Assembly: GCA_003116995.1 (NCBI GenBank)
Contig: BDSL01000152.1
Span: 62,001-126,000 of the forward strand
Direction: 5' to 3'
Length of the DNA: 64,000 nucleotides
Source: Yamagishiella unicocca
Lineage: Eukaryota; Chlorophyta; Chlorophyceae; Chlamydomonadales; Volvocaceae
In this document: positions 1 through 10,292 of the stretch, piece after piece
Layout of the letters: every line of letters begins with the position of its first letter
Numbering within the stretch: position 1 is the first letter of the stretch
Position numbers and translations under genes: made by a program
The notes under the pieces: generated by a model
Told to the model about the DNA's origin: nothing
Database searches by the model: none
Seen by the model: only the letters and a program-made list of their open reading frames with translations

Positions 1-3000
1 GGGCCCCTGCAGCGCGACGAGGGGGGAGAGGGGGAGAGGGGGGGGAGTTGCAGGGAAAACCCGTGTACGAAGGAAAACCGTTTAGGGGATACGTTTCGAG
101 ATGCATGCTGGAGAACTCGGTTGAGGAAAGGAGAGGGAGGGCGAGGGCCATGCACGCGGGTGTAGGGTGTTAAAGAGGGATACTAGGGTGGATGACCACG
201 CTTCGGAGTACCGAGCGGTAGTACCGAACGTTTTACTCCCACAGTTATGGCAGATAAAAAAGGGGGAGGGAGAGCGGCGAAGAGGTGGCCTTCCCCCGGC
301 CCCATCCCTGCGGCCCCACCCCCGCAGCTTCATGATGCACATGAGGCTCGCTGCGGCGGCCGCCCACCTGCCGCTCGTATCCCGGCAGGCACGACACCAC
401 CCCGCCCGCGTTGCCCGCGCCCTGAGTGGGGGCACTGAAGGCGCAGGAGGCGGGGTCGCCCGGGGTGGCGCAGGTGCACAGCGAGAAGGCGGAGCCGCCG
501 TCCAGGTCGTAGGGGGTCCGCCGCAGTGCGCCCTCCTCGCAGCCGGCAGCCGCACACCTGCGGGGAAGCAGCAGCGGCAGTAGCGGCCGTAGCGGCAGTG
601 GGAGAGGCAGTAGCGGCAGTGAGCGAGAGAAGCAGTAGCGGCCGTAGCGGCAGTGAGCGAGAGCAACAGTAGCGGCAGTGAGAGCAGCAGTAGCGGCCGT
701 AGCGGCAGTGACGGTAGTGAGAGAGGCAGGAAAAGTAGCGGCAGCAGCATCAGCGGCAGCAGTGGCAGCAGAAGTAGGAGCGATGTCAGCCGCGAGGGGA
801 AGACACGATCCGTCACTTCCTTTGACGGACAGCGCAATAGGGGCAGCAGCGGGGCCCTGCTGGTGCCGTACGAGGTGGAGTGTGACCCCGCAGCGGTGCG
901 GGCAGGCGGGCCAGGCGGGCTGACGCGAGACCTCCCTGGACCAGGATGGGGCCGCTGAGCACGCTCATTAAGCGACGCGTGTCAAAAAAACAGGAGTGAG
1001 TGCGCCGTATGCTTGTGACCTCCACGTGTGCACACAACGACGGGCTATGATAGGTGCGGTGCGGTGCGGAGCCTCGAGATCGGGAATTGAGGGGGAGGTT
1101 ACGGGATGTAGGGATGGATACGGGTTTGAGAGATTTAGAGAGGTTGAGGGATTTAAAGGTTGAGGGATTGAGGCATTGAGAGGGATTGAGCGATTGAGAG
1201 AGGTTGAGAAATTGGGATTTAGCGATTTGAAGGGATTAGGGGAGGGAAAGGGAGCCAGCCGCCCCTAACCACCCGTGACCGAGCGTTGCGGCTGGGTCGG
1301 TGCCGCACCCCCTTCGGCTGCTCAGTACAGGGCTTCCCGCACAAACCCTTCCGTCTCGGCCACGGCCCTTCGGTCTCGGCCACTGTCGCCGCCCCCCCGC
1401 CCCCTGCCCCGCCTCTCCTCACGTTTGCTTGTCGGCCGCCAGCCTCAGCCCGTTGAGGCACTGCAGGGAGTCCGGCTGGCAGCTGGCCTCCAGCGCGCAG
1501 GCCCCCCCGTCCTCGGGGCAGGCGCAGCGCTTGGAGCACAGGAAGTCGCCTGAGGGAGGAGGAGGGGCAGCGCCGGAGAGGGGGGCAGCGGCGGCGTCAG
1601 GGCGGACCGGCTGCGGCGGCGCTCAAGGGGGGGCCCTCGGTGGTCAGGTGTCCCGGCGGGAGGGCGCACCACGACGACGCAACATGTGTACGACGATGAC
1701 GCAACATGTGTACGACGCATCCCAGGGCACGGCTCCTCATCATTTCCATCGTACATCCATCTCGCCCCGACGGATGCACCTCACGCGACCCGCACACCAG
1801 CAAGTCCGCCGCCTTCCCACCCACCCCCTGCCGCCTTCCCACCCCCCCCTGCCGCCTTCCCTCCCCCCCTGCCGCCTTCCCTCCCCCCCTGCCGCCTTCC
1901 CTTCCCCACCTGCCGCCTTCCCACCCCCACCCTACCGCCTTCCCACCCCCACCCCCACCCCTCGCATCCACGGGTCTTCCTCGAAACCCCCACCCGCCCC
2001 CCTGGCCCCCCCCTCCGCGGGCCCCCTCACCCGACGGGTCCAGAACCACTGCGCTCCCTCCCGGCGCACACGTGTCCTCCACGCACTCCACCTCGCCGCC
2101 CTTGCGCCGCAGCTGCCCGTGCTCCAGGGTGGGCCCGTCGCACTGCAGCTCGTCGCAGCCGGCGTCATCGAAGCCGCTGCCGTCTGCTGCGCAGTGCACC
2201 CAGCAGGTGCCGCGGAGGCCGTCCCGGTGGACCGGCTTGCTGGAGCCGGGGGCGCAGCTGAGCTTGGAGCGGTCCACGGAGCAGTCGCTGCCGAGGTAAG
2301 GGGCCTGGCGGGAGTTGAAGGGTCCCCGGGGGGGGGGCGTGGCGCGGAGGGGGGGTCGGGGGGTGGCGAGTAGACACGGTTCTACATGACATTGGAAACG
2401 GAAGGCAGAAACAAGCCATAGTCGCAGGCGTCGCAACCTCTTCTCGTAAAATGTTTGTGCCCGACGGTGGCTCTGCGGCGGATGTGGCCACCGCCCCACC
2501 CCGCAGGCCCCCCAGCCCCCCTACCGCCCAGCCCCCCTACCGCCCAGCCCCACTATACCCAAATCCCAGCCCCCACCGCCCCTTTCAACCCCACCCCACC
2601 ACCCCTCTCAACTCCCCCTCCCACCCCTCTGAACTCTCCCCCCCAGCTCGCCCACCTCGCATGTGCACAGCCCCGTGGCGGCGTCGCAGGTGCCGTGTCC
2701 CGAGCAGCCAGCCGGGCAGGCCGCCTTGAGCGCCACCGTCAGCGTGTAACCCACCTTGCGGGCGGGGCCGCTCAGCGGGTTCCAAAACAGCACGTGCAAC
2801 GAGCCGTCATCTGCGATCTGTGGGAGGAGGGGGGAGAGGGTTGAAAAAAATGACAGGTTAACTCGACGTGGCAAGTGTAGCTAGTGCATGTGCTTCGGGC
2901 ACCTGGGGGGGGCCGGCGAGGAAACTCGTGGGTCGGCAGGGGATAGGAGAGGGAAACCGTGGGTCGGCAGGTGAGGGGCCGCACGGCAGGAGGAGGGGGA

Positions 3001-6000
3001 GGCGCCGGCAGGCCACCATGGCGGCGACGAAAACATCAACATGGCTTGGGCGGTGCGAGGAGCGGGTGAGCCTCCTGCAGGCGGGTAGGGGTAGATGAGC
3101 CGGGGCCAAAACACACGAAGCAGCGCCCACCCCTCACTTGCCCTGCTCTTACCAAGTTTAAGTGGATTAAGTGGTGAACCTTACGCCAAAACGCACGCAC
3201 ATACACCCCGATGAATGGCGCACCGTCTTCTCCCCAATTGCCCCCCTTCCCCCCTTCCTCTCGGAAGCTTACACCGGGGGGGGCTGCAGCGCCCTTCCCG
3301 GACTGCCCCCAGCTCGGACCCCCTCGTCGGTGCGGTGCACGTCCTGTACTCCGCCGGTTGCACCCACCATCCACGGCCCCACGTCCATGGAGTACTGCGA
3401 GCCAGGCGCCGCCAGCCCCATCCTTGCCACCGCGTCGAACCACTGCGGGCCGCGGCCGGGCGCCGTTGCGTTCATGGCGGCGTCGGGCGACGGAGACACG
3501 AGTACCATGGGTCTGAGGGATAGAGGGGTTTAGGGTTTTACGTTTGGGTTTTAGGGGTTTAGGGGTTTAGGGTATTTTAGAGTTTCTATTAAGGTTTTAG
3601 GGGTTTAGGAGTTTAGGGTATTTTAAAGGGTCTATTAAGGTTTTGGGGTTTCGGGTCCGCGACATGGCGTTGCGGACGGAGGGCGGTCGAGAGGAGGCGA
3701 CATGAGGGGTGGGGGCTCGGCAGGACAGACATTTGCTCCCTTTTGCTCCCTTTTGCTCCCTTTTGCTCAGGTGACTGGGAGGTGGAATGATGTACCTGGC
3801 GGTGTCGGGCCCATCGCGGCGTGCTTCCCAGATAGCTTTCGAGATAACTTTCAAATATCTTCCACGCCCAATTCGACGCGCTGGATGTGTTACGTGTTAT
3901 CAGCTACTGGTTGATAGGCGCCGGGCATGTACATCGTGTCACAATTGTTTTCGTGGAATTTCGCAGCGGAGTTTCGCGGCGCAGACGGCGAACTAAACAC
4001 GCATGTAGGCCGGTCACCCGCTGGATTGGCGGCTACCGGGGGGGACCGGTCTGGGCAGCGCGGCTGTGGGCCCACCTGACGTTGATCCAGGGGGGCAGGC
4101 CCGGAGGGTCGGTGTCCGACGTGGTGAAGGAGGCGGTGATGGTCAGGCGCGAGGCTTCGGAGCCGTGCAGCTGCTCCTTCGCGCCGTGCAGGACGAGCCT
4201 GTCGTACGTGAAGGCGCGCTGCTCCGTACTGAGGGGGGTGCCGATGAGGAGGTCGTACGAGGAGATCGAGCAGTCCGGAGCGGCCATGGCGGACTGCACG
4301 TGTGTATGCAGCAGCAGCGGACGGGGTGGGTGGGGGTATGAGAGGTCGTCCCGATCGTTACGGTAACGTTACGTTACCTCCCATGCAACGCAGTAGCCCT
4401 CTTCACTCCTACCAGCCTGTTCGTCGTGCACCAGGAGGATGGATAGATGGATGGATGGATGGACAGATGGATGGATGGATGGATGGTGGGGGTCTGAAGG
4501 GCAAAAGCCAACAGAAGATGCATACACCAGGCCGGTACGGGGTCCTCCCGAGCCGCAATAACCGCGACCGCCATTGCAACACCCATTCCATCGCCGCGCT
4601 CGTCCCGAGTACGACGTGCTGCCGTACGGGTACCCCCTCCAACCCCCGCCTCCCCCTCCGCGTGAGGCGCACCTCGCTGCAGGTGCAGGTCGCCGTCTCG
4701 GCGGCGCACGTGCCCCGGCCGCTGCAGTTGTTGGGACAGTCGTACAGGTTTGCCGTGATGGTGTACGGCACCGGGCCTGCGCCATTGTTGTACACGCCCA
4801 GGTACCAGATCCCTGCGGGGGTCAATGGTGTCGGACAGAGCGCGGCGGCTCAAAGGGACACGTGTAAAATTCCCGAAGGGAGACGGAGCTTAACCACGTG
4901 GATATGAGCGCAGTCGCAACACGAGCCGCACCGCCAGTCGACTGCCCCTAGCTCTGCCACACGCGCTCCCCTCAGTCTCCTTTGGGCGACCTATCTCGAT
5001 CCCGATCCCGATCTCGATCCCGATTTCCAGCCGGCGGTTGGATGCATCCACACATCCACGATGGTGGGCGGCCCCCCAGTAGGTCCAGCTGCCCAGTAGC
5101 CGCAGCCGCACCCACCCGGCCTGAAGGAGGCGACCTTGCGCCTCAGCGCCACGTGCGCTGTGAGGTCGCGGGCCCAGGAGGAGGGGTCGCTGGCCAGCTC
5201 GTGCTGCCCCTCAGCCGCCCCGGGCAGTGCCAGCTGGCGCAGGTACAGCACCAGGGCGCCTGTAAGGGGAGGAGGGGGGAGGGGGGGCATAAGGACCGGT
5301 TACACGAGGGAGGGAGGGAGGGGAGGGGGGGTGCGGCAGAGACTAGGCGTAGGCCCGGTGCGCGGGTGTTGAGGAAGCATTGCTTTGGATGTGTTTTGTG
5401 GGGCTGAGGAGACATAGGGGGACTGAGGAGACATAGGGAGACTGAGGAGACATAGGGGGACTGAGGAGACATAGGGGGAGAGAGGGGACATAGGGGGACA
5501 TAGGGGGGCTGAGGAGACATAGGGGGACTGAGGAGACATAGGGAGACTGAGGAGACATAGGGGGACTGAGGAGACATAGGGGGACAGAGGGGACATAGGG
5601 GGAGAGAGGGGACATAGGGGGACATAGGGGGACTGAGGAGACATAGGGGGACTGAGGAGACATAGGGGGACTGAGGAGACATAGGCGAAAAACCGACGGG
5701 GCAGGCCACGCTTCGGGGTGTGCCTATGCCGGGGGTTCATGACGTGTGCGCCAGAAGCGTCTGGAAGTGTTTTGGAGCACGGGGGGGGGTCAGGAGCAGC
5801 CAGGGAGGGCGCGTCCTGCCTGCCTTCCCAACCTCCGTACGTTCGTAACTGCACCCGCCGTACCAACCACCCACGTGCCGCCCCGCAGCCCCTCGCTCCG
5901 CCTACTCGCCTCCCGTCTCTCCTAGACCGCCACCTTCAACGCCTCGGGTTGTCGGCCGTGGATTCGCGGATTATCGTTTACCCCCCAGCCCCTCCCCTCA

Positions 6001-9000
6001 TGTCAATCGCCCCCCTTTGGGTCCACAGCGCTCCTCCCGCAGCTCCTCCTTCCCCCCACCCCCCTCCCCGCTGTAGCCCCCTCGCCCCCCTCCCGTCGTC
6101 CCACCCTGCGTGGCCTCCGTCGCCGCCGCCGCCAGCTGCAGGTCGTGGCCCCCCTCCGCCGGCAGGTTCACCCGGTAGAACGACCAGGAGCCGGGGGCCA
6201 CTGTCGCGGTGGCGTGTCGCTGCAGCGGCTCCAACGTGGCGGAGCAGTCCTCGAAGCCCAGGCCTGACACGGGGGAGGGGCAAAGAATAATCCGCAAATC
6301 CACAGCCGACAAACGGGGAAGGGGGTGTGTGGGGCGAGAAGACCCGGTTACACGACATAGGAGACGGAGGGAAGAAACCAGTGCCGGTGACTAAGTTTCG
6401 GACACGCGTTTGACGGCTCGGGGACGGGGCTGCAACGAGAGGAAGGGCGAATCGCAGGACAGGGAAGATATGGTGGGTAGAGGGGGACACATGTGTGTTT
6501 TTTCGAAACGAGAGAACCGCGGAGGGAGGGCAGCAGGTGAGGGATGCCCCAGGGGGCGCCGACGGTTCCAGGTCATCACTGGCGGTGTTAAATTGACACG
6601 GTTGGATAAAACCCTGAACACCGCCAGCCAGCCAGCCAGCCAGCCAGATACCCACCAGATGTCATGACCCAGTTGGCGGGGGGAGCGTACGGCTCCGGGC
6701 AGGTGCAGGTGCCGTGGGGGCATGTGTCGGTGGTGCCACGGCCGGAGCACAGCTGCAGGCTGCCATTCGACTGGAGGGTGAAGGGGCAGGTGTGCTCAGC
6801 AGCTCTGCGGCATGAGGGGGGGGTAGGTCGAGTCGAGGGGGTGGCATGAAAAACTAAACATGGATAAAATAGCTGGGGGGAGTCGAGGGGGGGGATATGA
6901 GAGAGGTCGAGCCTAAATAGGAGCGAAGCGGGAGGCCCGCACAGGCCTTAGCACATGGTGCGAGGCCGGCCGGCCAGCGGATAACCACAAGCAGCGTGTC
7001 AAGGCAATGACGATGCGGATATCCTTGGTAACTGAAGCGTGGGCCGAGTCGGGTGACAGCGGGATCGTGGGTGGTGTGCGCCAAACCTAACACAACTGCC
7101 GCTGAGGTTCGCTGGCTTACCGCTCAGCTGCGAACACTCTCCGCTATTTTCCTCGCCAAGCCGCGTGCGTGTACGTGTATGAGTGCGTAGGAGAGAGTGA
7201 GCGCGTGGGGCCTGATCAGGCGACGGGCTGGTTTCAGGGGCCGCGCTTCCTCGCCTCGCAAGGCTGGATGGCGTCCCCGGTGCCGCGACGGGCCATCTCT
7301 GCGACTGCGTCGCCCCACACCACCACCGCGGACCGCCAACCTGATCGGATAGGGCCACGCCATAAGGTGCTCTCCAACCCCACCGGGCGCCATAAGCGAG
7401 CCTCGTCCGCGGGTTTCCGGTAGCAAAACAAAGTTTTCCGGCCTGAAACGTTTTCGCGTGCTCCCCACCATCCGCCGATCTTTTTACCTCCTTCTCCTGC
7501 ATGTCGTTTACACGGCGTTTTTCGCCCCCCCCTCCCCCCCAGCTTCCTGGTCGGTGCCGACCCACGGGCCTTCCTCGCACACCCCGTATCACGCACCTGA
7601 GGCCGATTGTGGTGCTGGCGTTGCTTCGCGCGCACAGGTACATGCCTGGGGCGCAGGAGGGAGGGCGGCGGCCGCGAGAGTGGTTGCGGGGTGGTGGTGG
7701 TGGTCGTTGGTTGCGGGGTGGTGGTGGTGGTCGTTGGTTGCGGGGTGGTGGTGGTGGTCGTTGGTTGCGGGGTGGTGGTGGTGGTCGTTGGTTGCGGGGT
7801 GGTGGTGGTGGTCGTTGGTTGCGGGTGGTATTAGTTGTGGTGGTTGTCGTGGGGTGGTTGCGGGGTGGTAGTTGTGATGGTGGGCGGTGGTTGCGGGGTG
7901 GTTGTGGGCGGGACGCCCGTGGTGTGGGTGGTGGGCGTTGACGGTGGTGGGCGGTGGTGGTGGGTGGTGGCGAGTGGTGATGGGCGGAAGGGCCGTGACG
8001 CGCCATCACTGCCCCCACCCCAGACGCAGGAGACGACCCCGATCCATGCAAATGGCAGAACCCTGAAGCATTTCGGGGTGATCGCGAGGCCACCGCCAGA
8101 GGCTGCTGCCCCTACCAGAGGCTGCTGCCCCCACCAGAGGCTGCTGCCTGGCATACATCGTGATGCACACGCCCTGCAGCACGGCGCCCAGAAGGCTGCC
8201 GCCACAGCGCCGCAGCCATCACCCCCCTTCACCTTCTCCAGCTCCTGTCTCACCAGCGACCCCCCGGCCCCTGTCCCACAGACGCCGGCGCGGCCTTCCC
8301 TCCCCTCCCCCTTGGGACCCCGCTGTACGACGTGCCGTACACGCACCCGTAAAGGCGCCGTACTCCAGCTGCCGGCGCGACAGCTTCAGCTGCGCGGTCC
8401 CGTCGTGGGATGTGTGCATCGCGAAGCTAAACACCGCTGCCTCGTTGGGGTAGGTCTGCGGAGGAGAAGGAGGAGGAGGTGGGGGGGCATGGCGAGAAAA
8501 GGGGAAGACGGTGGTCTCGGAGCAATCTCGGCATCTCAGTCCGGCGCCCGCTCAGCACAGTGCCCCGGCGCCGACCCTCCGCCCTTACACCCGCAAAGCA
8601 GCTCCGAAACCAATGGCCTAGCACAGGCATCAACGCGGAGACCGCCCGCCCCACCCCCAACGCGGAGACCCCTGTGTCCGGGGGCGGACACAGCCCGCCC
8701 GCCCGCTTGCACAACAGGTACGCCCCGGCCGCCTGCTCCTCATCGCAGCCCTCCGCCGCCCCCTCCGCCCCCTCCGCCGCCCCCTCCGCCCCCTCCTGCG
8801 CCCCCTCTGCCCCCTCCTGCGCCCCCTCTGCCCCCTCCTGCGCCCCCTCTGCCCCCTCCTGCGCCCCCTCTGCCCCCTCCTGCGCCCCCTCTGCCCCCTC
8901 CTGCGCCCCCTCCGCCCCCACCTGCGGCACCACCGCCCCCTCCGCCCCCACCGCCCCCACCTGCGGCACCACCGTCACCGCGCCAGTGGTGGGGTCCGTG

Positions 9001-9851
9001 ACGGTCGTGAAGTTGGTGAGCAGGCCTCGCAGGCTGACAGCCGCGTCCACACTGTTGCTCGTCAGCAGCAGGTTCAGGTGGAACGCCTCGCTCGCCAAGC
9101 TGTACGGCACGTATACGTACGACAAGGGGGCGGAGGGCGTCGCGAGCTCGGCACGGCTCCCTTTGGCTTCCTCCGCCTTCCTCCACAGGACGAACCCGCG
9201 GTTACCCCAGCTCGCCGATTCACTCCCGCGGCCCGTCGGTTCCCCTCATTCCCCCGCCCCCGGGCCTTCTGTCTCGGAGCCCTTGTGCCACAACCCACAT
9301 CGTCCCATACGCATGCAGGGAAGAGCGCCCGGTGGGCCATTCCTCGTGCCTAAGGCTCCGCAGCCCGGGCCCCAGACTAGCAACGACGTCCCCTCAAGCC
9401 CCTCGCCGCGCTTACTCCGCGATGCTGGTGGAGAAGCATACGGGCTCCAAGGGTGACACCATGTTGCACATGTGGCCGCTTGGGCACGTCTCCTGCACGT
9501 CCTGGCCGTCCAGGAAGAGGCGGTGCACCTGCACGCTGCACTTCTCGCCCACCCATCCCGCCACCGCATCCACCGGCAATGGGGCGCTGCAGACGCACTT
9601 GCCATCAACCAGCTGGCCGTGGTCCGTGCAGGCTGTTGCGGGTCGGGGCGCGCGGGCGCGGGCAGCAGGGAGAGATGAGGGTTCACGGTGGGAAGGCACG
9701 ATCTCGGCCAAGGGGCCGAACGATGATTAATCAGTAAAGGCATTGCTGTGAAGTTATGGATGGGTTCGCGAGCAGGCCAATTACCTGGTTGAGCGCGCGA
9801 CGCGAGGGCCATCCCGGCAAGGAGGGCCCATACAAGCCCTACCAGCCCCAT
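1..9851 (-). CDS. Large secreted Cys-rich EGF-like / PPC-like multi-module protein (multi-exon, 3' end outside window)
   Basis: I do not recognise a named family. The start is the ATG at 9849-9851, which opens a signal peptide ([17 protein letters not shown]). Exons I could read, in transcript order: 9785-9851, 9416-9632 and 8722-9156 (the first two joins are in phase), then about 8353-8455, 7597-7645, 6668-6800, 6100-6263, 5118-5265, 4665-4812, 4079-4300, 3366-3512, 2655-2820, 2030-2287, 1429-1552 and 390-560. EGF-like cores are plain: [14 protein letters not shown] in exon 2, [10 protein letters not shown] near 6750, [17 protein letters not shown] near 4700 and [17 protein letters not shown] near 2680. 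Between them lie beta-rich segments such as [20 protein letters not shown] and [20 protein letters not shown], which resemble bacterial pre-peptidase C-terminal domains; that comparison is inference. An extracellular-matrix, cell-wall or cell-surface role is likely. The exon 3 to 4 join is out of phase as modelled and the 7.6-8.3 kb part is unresolved. Confidence 0.7.
51..130 (+). repeat. Dispersed intronic repeat family A, copy 1
   Basis: Contains aaaacccgtgtacgaagg, then aaaaccgttta, then tacgtttcgagatgcatg and tgaggaaa. The same ordered blocks recur at 12,811-12,865 and 30,451-30,530. It lies antisense to the minus-strand gene. Confidence 0.7.
553..770. repeat. Minisatellite, AGCGGCAGT-type units
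   Basis: Degenerate direct repeats of the core agtagcggc/cagtgag fill the interval to about 770. They lie in non-coding sequence between two Cys-rich exons of the minus-strand gene. No exon was seen inside them. Confidence 0.7.
1090..1235. repeat. Short tandem repeats (gattgagagaggttgag-like), intronic
   Basis: Purine-rich degenerate repeats of about 8-17 bp (gaggttgagg, gattgagcg) lie in the intron between exons near 560 and 1429 of the minus-strand gene. Confidence 0.65.
1800..1965. repeat. Pyrimidine-rich minisatellite (cccccctgccgccttcc units), intronic
   Basis: About eight copies of a C-rich unit of about 17-20 bp with the core ctgccgccttcc. It sits in the intron between exons 2030-2287 and 1429-1552 of the secreted-protein gene. 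Confidence 0.7.
1964..1990 (+). repeat. Dispersed intronic repeat family B, copy 1
   Basis: gcatccacgggtcttcctcg followed by aaacccc. Further copies with the same core are at 29,164-29,190 and 31,560-31,580. This copy is antisense to its host gene. Confidence 0.7.
2362..2412 (-). repeat. Dispersed intronic repeat family C, copy 1 (sense, upstream of a 3' splice site)
   Basis: Read on the minus strand it gives tttctgccttccgtttcc, then aatgtcatgtagaaccgtgt and ctactcgcc. It ends 72 nt upstream of the acceptor of the exon starting at 2287. Confidence 0.65.
3525..3650. repeat. Interstitial telomere-like tract (ggtttagggttttagggg)
   Basis: Degenerate tandem ttttaggg/tttagggg units, for example gggttttaggggtttagggg. 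The match to the TTTTAGGG telomeric repeat of Chlamydomonas and relatives is established knowledge; its presence here in an intron is seen directly. It lies just upstream, in transcription order, of the exon at about 3366-3512. Confidence 0.7.
4436..4490. repeat. (GGAT)n microsatellite
   Basis: About a dozen nearly uninterrupted ggat/agat tetranucleotides in an intron of the minus-strand gene. Confidence 0.85.
5404..5688. repeat. 19-bp minisatellite (ctgaggagacataggggga), about 15 copies
   Basis: Tandem units of ctgaggagacataggggga with a few variants (gagaggggacata). Located in the intron between the exons near 5118-5265 and 6100-6263. Every reading frame stays open because the unit lacks stops, so the ORFs here are not genes. 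Confidence 0.9.
6332..6385 (-). repeat. Dispersed intronic repeat family C, copy 2 (sense, upstream of a 3' splice site)
   Basis: On the minus strand: tttcttccctccgtctcc, tatgtcgtgtaaccgggtct, tctcgcccc. It ends about 66 nt upstream of the acceptor of the exon starting at 6263. Confidence 0.7.
7679..7835. repeat. 27-bp minisatellite (ggttgcggggtggtggtgg), about 5 copies plus a degenerate tail
   Basis: Five near-identical 27-bp units with the core ggttgcggggtggtggtgg followed by tcgtt, trailing into GGT-rich sequence to about 7975. Intronic relative to the minus-strand gene, just upstream (in transcription) of the micro-exon at 7597-7645. Confidence 0.9.
8745..8960 (-). repeat. Coding 21-bp minisatellite (GAEGAQE heptapeptide) inside the secreted-protein gene
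   Basis: On the minus strand the exon at 8722-9156 runs into a perfect-looking 21-bp tandem repeat encoding GAEGAQE, flanked by shorter GAE variants. It follows a folded segment ending in [15 protein letters not shown]. It would form a flexible acidic Ala/Gly/Gln linker between extracellular modules. The proline-rich and glycine-rich reading frames on both strands here are consequences of the repeat. Confidence 0.75.
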
Positions 9852-10292
9852 CGCCACTCTCCTTACGGTCGATTTCGATGAACTGCAAGCTGTGGCCTAG
9901 ACTGTTTTAAGAGGACGGGCGTCACCGCAAGGATGTGCCCGTGCGTTGGTTAACCCGCACCACCTACGCTCAAGCAAAGGAGCAACAACGACATATAAAT
10001 GATTATATGGCTACATGCCTACTTAATGCACGAGCATGGAGATTAGACTTGCCAAGTCGAACCGGATTGGAACCATAATTTTCCGCACGACAGCCACGGA
10101 AAGTTACAGCTTGATATTCTTTCATTCACAGACATGCAAATTGAGAGAATGCAGCCGCAACCATAGTTTGGCTATTGATGGGCCTATTTTCCTTCGGTCA
10201 AGAACTTTAATGTGTTTGGGTCTGACGGCCCCGACACATCGTTGCTGCTAAGAAGGAAAGCCCTGCACCATGCTCTTGTATATGTAACATAG
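9852..10292. promoter_or_regulatory. Divergent promoter interval between the secreted-protein gene (-) and the giant LRR/Sfi1 gene (+)
   Basis: The 441-bp interval between two head-to-head start codons is distinctly more AT-rich than its flanks. It holds a TATA-like stretch acatataaatgattatatgg near 9990-10010. It presumably carries both promoters and 5' leaders. No exon is visible in it; the small plus-strand reading frame at 10,036-10,251 has no support. Confidence 0.5.

Noticed and set aside
1300..2373. Long plus-strand open frames across the first 9 kb (also 7,835-9,001, 8,479-9,456)
   Set aside because: Pro/Arg-rich low-complexity translations opposite spliced minus-strand Cys-rich exons and minisatellites; they have no splice logic and arise from GC-rich antisense sequence.
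10036..10251. Small plus-strand frame in the divergent promoter interval
   Set aside because: AT-rich, no conserved features, and located between two head-to-head start codons where promoter and leader sequence are expected.
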